From CADCWK01 sp965218235 (GTDB lineage: Bacteria; Chloroflexota; Chloroflexia; Thermomicrobiales; UBA6265), in contig OZ244596.1 in assembly GCA_965218235.1 (NCBI GenBank), positions 1,116,001-1,180,000 of the forward strand: DNA of 64,000 nt. Direction: 5' to 3'. Shown piece by piece: positions 35,306 through 44,148 of the stretch. The notes under the pieces are model-generated. The model did no database searches, was not told where the DNA came from, and saw only the letters and a list, made by a program, of their open reading frames with translations. The translations under genes were made by a program, and so were the position numbers. Every line of letters starts with the position of its first letter. Within the stretch, counting starts at the first letter, position 1.

Positions 35306-36262
35306 ATGGCCACCCGTGGAACTGACATCTTCGATGCCTCCGGGCAGTTGATTCCAGCCGTGAGCGAGCGGAAGCGCCGCCCGTTCCGGTTCAGCTCGGT
35401 GCAGGGGTATCTCTTCATCCTGCCGAATCTGCTCGGGTTCGCCATCTTCACCCTCCTGCCACTGGTCTTCGCCTTCGCCGTGTCCTTCGCCAACTGGGAC
35501 GTCATCTCCGGCCTGGACGGGATCGAATGGGTCGGGTTCGGCAACTTCACCCAGCTGTTCCAGGACGCCAACTTCTGGGGCAGCGCCCGGAACACGCTGG
35601 TCTACGTTGGCTTCAGCGTACCGCTGACGACGGCCGCCGGGCTGGGCGTCGCGATGGCCCTGAACGGGCCGATTCCGGGCCGGACGATCCTCCGGCTGGT
35701 CTTCTTCATCCCGTTCATCACCAACACCGTCGCGATCGCCGCCGTCTGGTTGCTGCTCTACCACCCGCGTTACAGCCCGCTCAACGGCGGTCTGCGGACG
35801 CTCGGGATCGAAGACCCACCCGCCTGGGTGGCGTCCTCGACCTGGGCGATGCCGGCCCTGATCATCGTCGCCGTCTGGGCCGGGGCCGGCTACGCCTCGA
35901 TCATCTACCTCGCCGCGCTGCAGGACATCTCGCCCGACCTCTACGACGCAGCCAACCTCGACGGCGCCTCGTCGTGGGAACGGTTTCGCTCGATCACCCT
36001 GCCGCTGCTGACGCCGACGACCTTCTTCCTCCTCGTCACGGGCTTCATCGGCGCCTCGCAGGCCTTCGGGCTGATCAACCTGATGACCGAGGGCGGACCG
36101 GGCCGGGCGACGACGGTGTTGTCCTACTACGTCTACCAGAACGGGTTCGAGTTCTACCGCTTCGGCTACGCCGCCGCGATCTCATGGGTCATGTTCGCTG
36201 GCGTGCTGCTGCTGACCTTATTCCTCTGGCGTATCCAGCGCCGGCTGGTCCACTACGAATAG
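35306..36262 (+). CDS. Sugar ABC transporter permease, MalF/UgpA type
   Basis: 318 residues from the ATG at 35306 (GGAGG 5 bases upstream; a GTG one codon earlier is less likely). Six membrane helices follow a 35-residue cytoplasmic lead; the EAA loop is YDAANLDGASSWERFRSITLPLL, and MTEGGPGRATTVLSYYVYQ is typical of the family. No ATPase subunit is encoded in the operon. Confidence 0.92.
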   Translation: MATRGTDIFDASGQLIPAVSERKRRPFRFSSVQGYLFILPNLLGFAIFTLLPLVFAFAVSFANWDVISGLDGIEWVGFGNFTQLFQDANFWGSARNTLVYVGFSVPLTTAAGLGVAMALNGPIPGRTILRLVFFIPFITNTVAIAAVWLLLYHPRYSPLNGGLRTLGIEDPPAWVASSTWAMPALIIVAVWAGAGYASIIYLAALQDISPDLYDAANLDGASSWERFRSITLPLLTPTTFFLLVTGFIGASQAFGLINLMTEGGPGRATTVLSYYVYQNGFEFYRFGYAAAISWVMFAGVLLLTLFLWRIQRRLVHYE

Positions 36263-36274
36263 GAGGGCCGAACG

Positions 36275-37174
36275 ATGGTCGCCATCGCACCACGCCTGCG
36301 CCGATCCCTGTTCCGCCGCGGGGAAGGCACGACCGCCGTCCGGGACCGCGGCACCCGGATCCGCTGGGTCATCATCACGATCCTGATGTGGGTGATCGCC
36401 CTGCTGTTCCTGGCACCGTTCGCCTGGATGGTCGTCTCCTCGCTGAAACGCGAGATCGACGTCTTCCGGTTTCCGATCCGCTGGATCCCGGAACCGTTGA
36501 CCTGGAAGAACTACGTCGAGGTCTGGACCGGTCCGCACCCACTGACCCGATACATCGGCAATTCCATGATCGTCTCGGTCGCCCGGGTCGCCGGCGAGCT
36601 CTTCACCTCGTCGCTGGCGGCCTATGCCTTCGCCCGGATGACATTCCGGGGACGCAACGCCATCTTCGTCCTCTACGTCGCGACGCTGATCATCCCGTAC
36701 CAGATGCTGCTCGTTCCCCGCTTCATCCTCTATCGCGAGCTGGGCATCTACGACACGCTCTGGGCTCTGATCCTGCCCGGCATCTTCACCGCGTTCGGCA
36801 CGTTCCTGCTCCGGCAGTTCTTCCTGACGATCCCGCAGGACCTCGGGGACGCCGCCCGGGTCGACGGCGCCGGCGAGTTCCAGATCTACTGGCGGATCAT
36901 CCTGCCGCTGGCCAAACCGGCCATGGCATCGCTGGCGATCCTGGCGTTCGTCTGGAGCTGGAACGACTACGAGACACCGCTGGTCATGTTGACGACGGAA
37001 GCACGCTTCACGGTCCCACTCGGCCTGACGCGGTACATCGACGAGGGTGGCGGGTTCAGCGCGGCACTGATCATGGCCGGTTCGGTCTCGTCGGTCGTCC
37101 CGGTGATCGTCCTCTTCCTGCTGCTCCAGCGGCAGTTCATCGCCGCCCTGGCCCGCTCTGGTCTCAAGGGATAG
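36275..37174 (+). CDS. Sugar ABC transporter permease, MalG/UgpE type
   Basis: 299 residues, 12 bases after the previous permease. Six membrane helices, the EAA loop LGDAARVDGAGEFQIYWRIILPLAKP and the C-terminus RSGLKG identify the second CUT1 permease. FTVPLGLTRYIDEGGG corresponds to the family's substrate-channel loop. Confidence 0.92.
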   Translation: MVAIAPRLRRSLFRRGEGTTAVRDRGTRIRWVIITILMWVIALLFLAPFAWMVVSSLKREIDVFRFPIRWIPEPLTWKNYVEVWTGPHPLTRYIGNSMIVSVARVAGELFTSSLAAYAFARMTFRGRNAIFVLYVATLIIPYQMLLVPRFILYRELGIYDTLWALILPGIFTAFGTFLLRQFFLTIPQDLGDAARVDGAGEFQIYWRIILPLAKPAMASLAILAFVWSWNDYETPLVMLTTEARFTVPLGLTRYIDEGGGFSAALIMAGSVSSVVPVIVLFLLLQRQFIAALARSGLKG

Positions 37175-37197
37175 CCCGCTCAGGGGGAAAGGCCGGC

Positions 37198-38682
37198 ATG
37201 ACACGCCCGAACATCCTGTTCATCCTGACCGACCAGCAACGGGCCGACGCCTTTGGCGCCGCCGGAAACCCGGTCATTCGGACGCCGCAGATCGACCGGC
37301 TCGCCCGCGAGGGAACGCGGTTCAGCAGCGCCTTCACGGCGTCTCCGGTCTGCGTTCCGGCTCGCGGCGCCCTGATCTCGGGACGCTACCCCCACCGGAC
37401 CGGCTGCACCGACAACGACGACCCGATGCCGACCGGCACGCCGACCCTCATGGAGATGCTGGCCGACGCCGGATACCGAACCCACGGCATCGGCAAGATG
37501 CACTTCACCCCGGATCCACAGGCGATGCGCGGCTTCCATCACCGACAGCGGCAGGAGGTCGGATCGCCGAAACGGGTCGAGGACGACGATTACCTGCTCT
37601 TCCTCCGCGCCAACGGCTATGACCACGTCCTCGACCCGTTCGGGCCGCTGGCCGAGATGGCGTACATCCCGCAGCCATCGCAGATGCCGGCCCGGTTGCA
37701 CGGCACGCAGTGGGTCGCCGACCGGGCGATCGAGGTCATCCAGCAGGAGGATCAGCGGCCGTTCTTCCTCTGGGCCAGCTTCTTCCACCCGCACTGGCCG
37801 CTGTCGCCGCCGACGCCGTGGAGCAAGCTCTACCGGGCGGCGCTGATGCCGCTGCCGAAAAGACCGCCGGACCGCGACGCGCTGCTGGTCTACAGCAATC
37901 ACCAGCAGAACCGGGCGAAATATCGGGACCAGGGGATCGACGACAACCTGGTCCGGACGCTGAAGGCCTACTACTACGCCTGCATCTCGTTCATCGACTT
38001 CCAGATCGGGCGGCTGCTCGAGGCCCTGGAACAGGCCGGCCAGCTCGACAACACGCTGATCGTCTTCGCGTCCGATCACGGGGAATTCCTGGGCGACTAC
38101 GACTGCTTCGGCAAGCGGTCGATGCTCGACGCCGCGGCCCGGGTCCCGCTGATCGTCCGCCACCCGGATCGCTTCCCGGCCGGGCACGTCCGCGACACGC
38201 CGGCGAGTCTGGTCGACATCATGCCCACCATGCTCCGCGCGGCCGGGATCGCGGTCGACGAGCTCGACCTCGATGGGCAGGACCTTGCCGAACTCGCCGC
38301 CGACCAGGACCCGGCGGCGGACCGAACGATTGTCAGCCAGTTCCGCCGGGGAGCGCTCGGTCTCTATATGGCCCTCGACCGGCGCTGGAAGTACGTCTAT
38401 TCCGCGCCGGACCGCCGGGAATGGCTGTTCGACCGCCAGCAGGACCCGGACGAAACGCGGAGCCGCGCCGGCCTCGCGCTCTGCCGGGGGGATCTGACCC
38501 GGATGCGAACCAGGCTTGAGGACCGGTTCCGTGGCGATGGCTATCTCGAACCGCTGGACGGCGACCACTGGCGAGAATATCCCCAGCCGGTCATGCCCAG
38601 CGACCCGGACGCCGGGCTCTCGGTCCAGCGCGCCGCCTGGTCGGCGTCGCTGGAGGTCATCCCGGGCTACAGCGATCCGTAA
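37198..38682 (+). CDS. Type I sulfatase (formylglycine-dependent)
   Basis: 494 residues from the ATG at 37198. The sulfatase signature C-x-P-x-R is present as CVPAR (residues 52-56) followed by GALISGRYPHRTG; its Cys is the residue converted to formylglycine. Metal ligands are seen in FILTDQQRAD near the start and FASDHGEFLGD in the C-terminal half, and GIGKMHF is the conserved Lys/His element. No signal peptide is present, so it acts on an imported sulfate ester in the cytoplasm, in line with the transporter genes just upstream. No formylglycine-generating enzyme is in the window. Confidence 0.92.
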   Translation: MTRPNILFILTDQQRADAFGAAGNPVIRTPQIDRLAREGTRFSSAFTASPVCVPARGALISGRYPHRTGCTDNDDPMPTGTPTLMEMLADAGYRTHGIGKMHFTPDPQAMRGFHHRQRQEVGSPKRVEDDDYLLFLRANGYDHVLDPFGPLAEMAYIPQPSQMPARLHGTQWVADRAIEVIQQEDQRPFFLWASFFHPHWPLSPPTPWSKLYRAALMPLPKRPPDRDALLVYSNHQQNRAKYRDQGIDDNLVRTLKAYYYACISFIDFQIGRLLEALEQAGQLDNTLIVFASDHGEFLGDYDCFGKRSMLDAAARVPLIVRHPDRFPAGHVRDTPASLVDIMPTMLRAAGIAVDELDLDGQDLAELAADQDPAADRTIVSQFRRGALGLYMALDRRWKYVYSAPDRREWLFDRQQDPDETRSRAGLALCRGDLTRMRTRLEDRFRGDGYLEPLDGDHWREYPQPVMPSDPDAGLSVQRAAWSASLEVIPGYSDP

Positions 38683-38779
38683 CGTCCGGACGGATGTCGT
38701 CATCGACTGCCCGGTGCGCCGATCGCGCCGCACCGGTCCGGGGCGACCCACGCCCATTTCGCCAAGGAACATTACGCCC

Positions 38780-40252
38780 ATGACCACCAACGGAATCGAC
38801 ACCCCACGGCCGACCCCACGCTCCAGCACCTCCGCCAGACTGACCCCGACCCGCTCCCAGCCGTCGACGACCCCCACGCCGCAGCCGGCGACGTTCAGCG
38901 GCGTCATGCCGCACCTCACCGTTCGGGGCGAGAACGACCACGCCGCCCGGACCGAGACCGGTATCGGCGCGCTGATGCCGTGGGCCGGCCGGCTCTGGAT
39001 GATCTCCTACGTCGCCCACCTCTCGCCATCCGGCGGCGGCACCGGTCTCTGGACCATCGACGCGGACTTCACTCGGACCATGCACCCAGAGAGCATCGTT
39101 GGAACCTATGCCAACCGGATGGTCCACGCTCCATCCGTCCAGCTGATCATCGGACCGCACGTCATCGACGTCGACGGCAACGTCCGGACGATCCGGGAGT
39201 TCGGCGAGCACCGTCTGACGGCGACGATGCGGCACCTGACCGATCCGGACAACAAGGTCTACTTCCTCTCGATGGAAGGGCTGCTGTTCGAGGTGAACGT
39301 CCACACCCTCGAAGTCACCCAGTTGTTCGATCTGATGGACGAGCTTGACATCTCACCGGACGCCTACGGCCACTTCAAGGGTGGCCACACCGCCGCCGGC
39401 CGGGTCGTGGTCGCGAACAACACCTACGAGGACCGCGACTTCCTCGGTGAGGTCATGGACGGTCGGCTAGCGGAGTGGGACGGCAAGACCTGGACGGTGC
39501 TGGAGCGGGCGCCGTTCGCCGAGATCGCCGGCCGGAGCAATATGGGCGAGGCGATCTTCGCGACGGGCTGGGACCGCGCCTCGGCGATCCTGAAGGTCTT
39601 CGCCGCCGGCAAATGGCAGACCTACCGCCTGCCCAAGGCGAGTCACACCTTCGACCACATGTTCACGACCGAGTGGCCCCGGATCCGGGAGGTCGAGAGC
39701 GAGCGGTTCCTGATGGACTGCCACTACATGTTCTACGAGCTGACGCCGCTGGTCTACGACGGCAAGACGTGGGGCGTCCGGCCCATCTCGACCCACCTGC
39801 GGATCATCCCCGACTTCTGCTCCTGGAACGGGATGCTGGTGCTGTCCGGCAACCAGGTCACGCCGATCCGCGACAGCAACCTCTGGGCGGGCGAGCCGCA
39901 GAGCAACCTCTGGTTCGGCAAGACGGACGACCTCTGGCAGTTCGGCAAGCCCAAGGGCTGGGGCGGGCCGTGGTGGAAGAGTCCTGTCGTCGCCGACGCG
40001 CCATCCGACCCGTACCTGATGACCGGCTTCGAGCACAAGGTCCTCCACCTCGTCCACGAGGCCGACTCCGCCGTCACGTTCCGGGTCGAGGTCGACTTCC
40101 TCGGAGACCAGTCGTGGGCACCCTACGGCAGCTACACTGTCGAACCCAGCGGCTACGTTCACCACGAGTTCCCGGCCGGCTTCAGTGCCCACTGGGTCCG
40201 CGTCACCCCGGACACCGACTGCACCGCCACGGCGTACCTCACGTACTCCTGA
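38780..40252 (+). CDS. Unrecognised 490-residue protein ending the sulfatase operon
   Basis: The start is the ATG at 38780 with AAGGA about 10 bases upstream; the first 45 residues are a Thr/Pro/Ser-rich tail without a signal peptide. The body is beta-rich with repeated Trp/Gly/Asp elements (RLWMISYVAH, GLWTIDADFTRTMH, GKTWTVLERAPFAEIAG, LWFGKTDDLWQFGKPKGWGG), which reads like a multi-bladed propeller followed by a C-terminal sandwich (VTFRVEVDFLGDQSW). Similar proteins occur beside sugar catabolic genes, but I know no function. It follows the sulfatase by 97 bases on the same strand. Confidence 0.75.
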   Translation: MTTNGIDTPRPTPRSSTSARLTPTRSQPSTTPTPQPATFSGVMPHLTVRGENDHAARTETGIGALMPWAGRLWMISYVAHLSPSGGGTGLWTIDADFTRTMHPESIVGTYANRMVHAPSVQLIIGPHVIDVDGNVRTIREFGEHRLTATMRHLTDPDNKVYFLSMEGLLFEVNVHTLEVTQLFDLMDELDISPDAYGHFKGGHTAAGRVVVANNTYEDRDFLGEVMDGRLAEWDGKTWTVLERAPFAEIAGRSNMGEAIFATGWDRASAILKVFAAGKWQTYRLPKASHTFDHMFTTEWPRIREVESERFLMDCHYMFYELTPLVYDGKTWGVRPISTHLRIIPDFCSWNGMLVLSGNQVTPIRDSNLWAGEPQSNLWFGKTDDLWQFGKPKGWGGPWWKSPVVADAPSDPYLMTGFEHKVLHLVHEADSAVTFRVEVDFLGDQSWAPYGSYTVEPSGYVHHEFPAGFSAHWVRVTPDTDCTATAYLTYS

Positions 40253-40277
40253 TCGACCACTCCGTCGCCAGGTTTCG

Positions 40278-40314
40278 TAGCAGGGTGTCATGACAGTGTC
40301 ATGACACCCTGCTA
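40278..40314 (+). promoter_or_regulatory. Perfect 37-bp palindrome, TacAT-type operator
   Basis: TAGCAGGGTGTCATGACA (40278-40295) and its exact reverse complement (40297-40314) flank a single G. It ends 24 bases before the antitoxin start. Antitoxins with ribbon-helix-helix domains bind such sites to repress their own operon; the inner TGTCATGACA units give two overlapping half-sites. Confidence 0.8.
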
Positions 40315-40338
40315 GACTTAAGGCCGAAGGAGGATATC

Positions 40339-40635
40339 ATGGCCAGCACCACCAATCGCACTCAGAAGATCGATATACGGGTCACGCCCGAGCACAAGCA
40401 GACCCTTCAGGCAGCCGCAACCGCAGCGAATCAATCCGTGAGCGAGTTCGTTCTGGCGAGCGCCCTCGAGCACGCTGCCGAAACGCTGCCGGATCGGCGG
40501 TACTTTGGCCTGGACGCCGAGCGATGGGAAGCATTCCTGGCTGCGCTGGATGCTCCGCCGCGTGACCTGCCGCGCATGCGCAAGTTACTCGCGGAGCCGA
40601 GCGTCTTCGATGATCCAGATCTCCTGAAGCCATGA
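40339..40635 (+). CDS. DUF1778 (TacA-type) antitoxin
   Basis: 98 residues, ATG with GAAGGAGG upstream. A ribbon-helix-helix domain is at the N-terminus (KIDIRVTPEHKQTLQAAATAANQSVSEFVL), and the C-terminal tail (WEAFLAALDAPPRDLPRMRKLL) is the typical toxin-binding part of DUF1778 antitoxins. It overlaps the acetyltransferase gene downstream by 4 bases (ATGA) and lies behind a 37-bp palindrome. Confidence 0.92.
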   Translation: MASTTNRTQKIDIRVTPEHKQTLQAAATAANQSVSEFVLASALEHAAETLPDRRYFGLDAERWEAFLAALDAPPRDLPRMRKLLAEPSVFDDPDLLKP

Positions 40636-41135
40636 CCACTCTCCGCGTCGAGAAACTGAGCCGGCATCATCCAGTCGAAGCGTTTGACTGTGGGAGTGAG
40701 GCGCTCAACCAGTTCCTGACGAGATTCGCCCTACCCAATCAGCAGGCCAACGCTTCCCAGACGTACGTTGGGCTGGCTGATCAGGAGGTCGTGGGGTTCT
40801 ATACCCTCGTGGTCAGCGCGGTCGGCTTCGACGATGCGCCAGATCGCCTGACTCGTGGCCTGGCGCGACATCCGGTTCCAGTCATGCTACTTGCTCGCAT
40901 GGGCGTCAGTCTGTCGTGGCAAGGAAAAGGTCTGGGCCGCGGACTTCTCAAGCACGCAACCATGCGGACGATCCAAGCCGCAGACATTGCAGGAATACGG
41001 GCTTTGGCAGTCCACGCTAAGGACGACACCGCCAAGGCGTTCTATGAACGATTCGATTTCATCCCTTCGCTGAGCGATCCTCTCCACCTGTTCATGCTTA
41101 TCAAGGATCTCCGTCGCCTCTTTGGGGATGTCTGA
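40632..41135 (+). CDS. GNAT-family toxin of the TacT type
   Basis: 167 residues. The sequence FDCGSEALNQFL near the start, GFYTLVVSAVGFDDAP, MLLARMGVSLSWQGKGLGRGLLKHA (acetyl-CoA loop QGKGLG) and AFYERFDFIP are characteristic of GNAT toxins that acetylate the amino group of charged tRNAs and stop translation. All core elements are present, so the toxin looks intact. Paired with the antitoxin gene that overlaps it. Confidence 0.92.
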   Translation: MTTLRVEKLSRHHPVEAFDCGSEALNQFLTRFALPNQQANASQTYVGLADQEVVGFYTLVVSAVGFDDAPDRLTRGLARHPVPVMLLARMGVSLSWQGKGLGRGLLKHATMRTIQAADIAGIRALAVHAKDDTAKAFYERFDFIPSLSDPLHLFMLIKDLRRLFGDV

Positions 41136-41165
41136 TACAGGCACCTGGCTTGTCATGTCCCTGCG

Positions 41166-41480
41166 TCAGTGCCGGGTCGTACCCTTACGGTTCGTCGTGG
41201 TCCCCAGCCTGAACCGCGTCGCGAGATCGTCGGCCATGATCCGGACCGGCGAACCATGGGCGAGGGTCCGACCGATGTACATGCCGGGCTGGATCTCGAA
41301 CGGCTGCGCGACGCCGTCGAGGTGGGCGACGAAGCCGGGCTCGCCGGGCGGCATCTCCGCCGCCATCGGGACACCGAGCAGGACGCGGCGGGCCATCTGG
41401 AACGGCAGCGGCTCCCGCCGGCGCCGGGGCGGTGGTTCGCGGCGGAGGAACCCCACGGCACCGAGGTTGATCTCGTCCAC
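41166..41480 (-). CDS. Unrecognised protein, second part of an amber-split pair
   Basis: 104 residues starting with the GTG at 41480, directly after an in-frame TAG (41481-41483). The segment PGEPGFVAHLDGVAQPFEIQPGMYIGRTLAHG reads like folded protein, with an Arg-rich stretch before it. It may be a separate, coupled gene or the C-terminal part of one 159-codon gene broken by the stop. No known domain. Confidence 0.45.
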   Translation of the reverse strand: MDEINLGAVGFLRREPPPRRRREPLPFQMARRVLLGVPMAAEMPPGEPGFVAHLDGVAQPFEIQPGMYIGRTLAHGSPVRIMADDLATRFRLGTTTNRKGTTRH

Positions 41481-41645
41481 CTACACCGCGAACCACTCCG
41501 GGTCAGCCCGGAAGATCTCCACCTCCGGGTCGTCGCCGGGACGGCTATCACCGTGGGGTTTGGCTCGCGGACGGGCCGTGATCTGCTTGCCGCCCATCGG
41601 CGTGACCTCGACCCGCCGGACGTTCGTGCGACCTGGTGACGTCAT
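41481..41645 (-). CDS. 54-residue ORF, first part of an amber-split pair
   Basis: The ATG at 41645 has GGAGG 5 bases upstream. The product (VRRVEVTPMGGKQITARPRA ... EIFRADPEWFAV) ends in TAG and is in the same frame as the next ORF with no base between. This would be expected if a sense codon mutated to amber. Confidence 0.45.
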   Translation of the reverse strand: MTSPGRTNVRRVEVTPMGGKQITARPRAKPHGDSRPGDDPEVEIFRADPEWFAV

Positions 41646-41693
41646 CGCCCCCTCCCCGCTTGGTGGCCCATTATCCTCTGGCTGGGGGCTGTT

Positions 41694-42659
41694 CTACTCC
41701 AGCCGTCGTAGCCAGTACCAGACGGCAAACCCGATCAGTGCCGAACCGAGCGCGAGGAAGATACCGGTCTCGATCAACTGGAGCGACAGGAGACGGGAGT
41801 ACGGCTGGTACTCGAAGTACCGGGTCAACCCGTTGTCCTGCATGCATTGCGCTGATCCCTGGGCTGACCGAAGCTGCCCGGCACATAGCACCTGGAATCG
41901 ATCCTCACTGACTCGATCACCCGTCGCATTCAGGATGTAGACGTTGATGTTCCAGTCGTTGCCATTTGACGTGCTGGCGAAGTACGTCGCCTGATCGGTT
42001 GTCCTCGGAGGGATCAGGACCGGCCGAACCCGTTGACTGAACGGCACCCGAATGAGCGCGAACAGGACGGCCGCGACGCCTGTCGAGATGATTGGACGAC
42101 GGATGACCGTGCCAATGGCAAACGCGAGTCCGATCGCGAAGACGACAGAGCCAACAAGAATGAGTGGGCGAAGATCGTAGGTCCAACTGCCTTGCCAGCC
42201 ATAGATGGGGCTCCGCGAGATCAGGTTCCCACCCTGAAACCACCAGGCGAACGTGGTTGCGATGGCGATCGCGGCAAGCACGCCGATCCCCAGGGCGAGG
42301 ACAACTCGGGGGAACGCCCACTGACGACGCAGTGCCGACTGGGTCCAGGCCAGACGGTACGTGCCGTTACCCAGCTCCAGGATGGATGGCAGCACCAGCA
42401 GGGCAGCCAAAGCAATCGGCAGGAAGATCAGAACTGGGGATAGCGCCACGACCCAGTCAGTCAGTCTGCTCGTCTGGACGAAGCAGTACTGGCCACCGGG
42501 AGGCCCGGAAAGCGGAACCGGACAGCCCTCGACCGAATATGTTCCGGACCGAAGACTGGCGTCGTCCTGCGTCACAGCAAGAACACCAACGATGCCGACC
42601 ACGGCCACGATCGCAAGAAGAAGTTCGGCACGTTGCAGTCGCAGGGTCAGCCACCACAT
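41694..42659 (-). CDS. ABC transporter permease of the YtrC/YtrD-like exporter type
   Basis: About 321 residues; the ATG at 42659 has AGGAGG 7 bases upstream, while a GTG one codon earlier overlaps the ATPase stop. Six membrane helices are seen (AELLLAIVAVVGIVGVLAV, ALSPVLIFLPIALAALLVLP and others), with a large extracytoplasmic segment rich in polar residues (about 200-285) before the last helix. It forms an exporter with the ATPase encoded upstream. Confidence 0.85.
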   Translation of the reverse strand: MWWLTLRLQRAELLLAIVAVVGIVGVLAVTQDDASLRSGTYSVEGCPVPLSGPPGGQYCFVQTSRLTDWVVALSPVLIFLPIALAALLVLPSILELGNGTYRLAWTQSALRRQWAFPRVVLALGIGVLAAIAIATTFAWWFQGGNLISRSPIYGWQGSWTYDLRPLILVGSVVFAIGLAFAIGTVIRRPIISTGVAAVLFALIRVPFSQRVRPVLIPPRTTDQATYFASTSNGNDWNINVYILNATGDRVSEDRFQVLCAGQLRSAQGSAQCMQDNGLTRYFEYQPYSRLLSLQLIETGIFLALGSALIGFAVWYWLRRLE

Positions 42660-43570
42660 CACGCCACCTCCTGGTGGTCACTGGAATCACCGTTCGTCCC
42701 TCCGCCGGGCCGGGAGAGGTACTCGATGACGAGGTCCTCAAAGCCGATCGGCGTCTCGGACCAGCGGTCGCCGACCGGCCGCTCGAAATCCCCGCGGATC
42801 AGCACCGTCGTCTGCCGGTCGGTGTGCGTCGCCCGGACGATCTCCCCGGCGACGGCGACACGAGACAGGTCTCCCTCCGTGGCGCGGGGGCCGACGAGCA
42901 GACGGTGACCGTCGCGGAACGCTTCGAGGTAGCCGGAGGCGACGACGCGGCCAGCGCTGACGATGACGAGGTAGTCGCAGACCCGCTCGATGTCGGTGAC
43001 GTTGTGGGAGGACAGCACGACCGTCGCGGCGGCGCCGGCGACGGTGCCCATCAGCAGCCGCAGCGCCTCCCGCCGGGCGTACGGGTCCAGGGCCGCTGTC
43101 GGCTCGTCCAGCAGCAGCAGGTCCGGCCGCTTGCCGAGCGCGAGGACCAGCGCCAGCTGGGCCTGCTGCCCACCGGACAGCCGGCCCGCCTTCTGGCGCG
43201 GGTCCAGCCCGAGCCGGGCGATGCGCTCCTCGGCGAAGGGCCGGTCCCAGCCGGGGTTGAGCCGCTCGCCCAGCGTCAGGGTCTCCCGGACGGACAGCTG
43301 ACCGTAGAGTGGCCGCTCCTGAGCGACGAACCCGACCCGCGGCAGCAGCGTCTTCGCGTCGGCGATCGGGCGCTGGCCCAAGACGGCAACCGTCCCCTCG
43401 GTCGGTCGGACTAGTCCGGCGGCGATCTGGAGCAGGGTCGACTTGCCGGCGCCGTTCGGACCGATCAGGGCGGTGATGCTGCCGTCGGGGATGGCGACTG
43501 TGCAGTCGCGCAGCGCCCATTTCCGGCCGTACCGCTTGCCGAGACCGGTCGTTTCCAATGGGATTGTCAT
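42659..43570 (-). CDS. ABC transporter ATP-binding protein
   Basis: 303 residues. Walker A GPNGAGKST, the Q-loop (VGFVAQERPLY), the signature LSGGQQAQLALVLAL, Walker B LLLLDEPTAALDP and the switch region SSHNV are all present. The C-terminal 90 residues are an extra regulatory-looking domain. The pairing with a GntR regulator and one permease is the YtrA/YtrB arrangement of cell-envelope or antibiotic-response exporters. Confidence 0.92.
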   Translation of the reverse strand: MTIPLETTGLGKRYGRKWALRDCTVAIPDGSITALIGPNGAGKSTLLQIAAGLVRPTEGTVAVLGQRPIADAKTLLPRVGFVAQERPLYGQLSVRETLTLGERLNPGWDRPFAEERIARLGLDPRQKAGRLSGGQQAQLALVLALGKRPDLLLLDEPTAALDPYARREALRLLMGTVAGAAATVVLSSHNVTDIERVCDYLVIVSAGRVVASGYLEAFRDGHRLLVGPRATEGDLSRVAVAGEIVRATHTDRQTTVLIRGDFERPVGDRWSETPIGFEDLVIEYLSRPGGGTNGDSSDHQEVA

Positions 43571-43968
43571 GCCATCTCCCCTCCGTTGCCGTCGCGGGAT
43601 CGCCGCAGCGTCGTCGCGATCAGTGCGCCGATGCTCTCATCGTCCATCCCAAGCTCCTTCGCCCGGCCCAGCCAGGCTTCGAGGCTCGTCCGCATCTCAT
43701 CCAGATCGTCCGGCGACGACCCGACGATACCGTTGAGGACGAAGGTCCCCTGCCCCGGCCGACCGCCGATCAGCCCCTCCCGCTCCAGGTCGCGGTAAGC
43801 CTTCATGACCGTGTTCGGGTTGATCGCCAGCGTCGCAACCAGGTCCCGGACGGTTGGCATCCGGTCGCCGGGCAGCAGCATCCCCAGCCGGAGGGCGTCC
43901 CGGACCTGATGGGTGATCTGGCGGTAGACCGGTAGCCCGTTCCGGGGGTCGACACGAAGCTCGATCAC
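43567..43968 (-). CDS. GntR-family (YtrA-type) transcriptional regulator
   Basis: 133 residues from the GTG at 43968, where family proteins usually begin (VIELRVDPRNGLPVYRQI); the AGGAGG just before it is close (3 bases), so the ATG at 43980 remains possible. The winged helix is PTVRDLVATLAINPNTVMKAYRDLEREGLI. The short C-terminal helical part is the YtrA-subfamily dimerisation tail. It overlaps the ATPase gene by 4 bases. A perfect palindrome directly upstream is the probable auto-operator. Confidence 0.9.
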   Translation of the reverse strand: MIELRVDPRNGLPVYRQITHQVRDALRLGMLLPGDRMPTVRDLVATLAINPNTVMKAYRDLEREGLIGGRPGQGTFVLNGIVGSSPDDLDEMRTSLEAWLGRAKELGMDDESIGALIATTLRRSRDGNGGEMA

Positions 43969-43986
43969 GGTCCTCCTCATTGTGTC

Positions 43987-44002
43987 ATTGTACTAGTACA
44001 AT
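43987..44002 (-). promoter_or_regulatory. Perfect 16-bp palindrome, GntR/YtrA operator
   Basis: ATTGTACTAGTACAAT is self-complementary and contains the GTACTA/TAGTAC core known for YtrA-type GntR regulators. It lies 19 bases upstream of the GTG start, where it would block the promoter. Confidence 0.75.
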
Positions 44003-44148
44003 ACGTTACGCTCACGCACCGGACATGTCAAGCGCCGGCCATGTCACGCACCGGACATAACGAACCTCCCCGGCCCGGTCGGAAACGGTTCACGGGAACG
44101 GTCCGCATCGAGCGATGCCGTTGGCCATCGAAACGGAGAGACCGCGTC

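Noticed and set aside
35527..37197. Open frame extending the sulfatase by more than 550 codons upstream
   Set aside because: It runs in the wrong frame through two well-supported permease genes; high GC leaves such frames open. The sulfatase start at 37198 gives a normal N-terminus.
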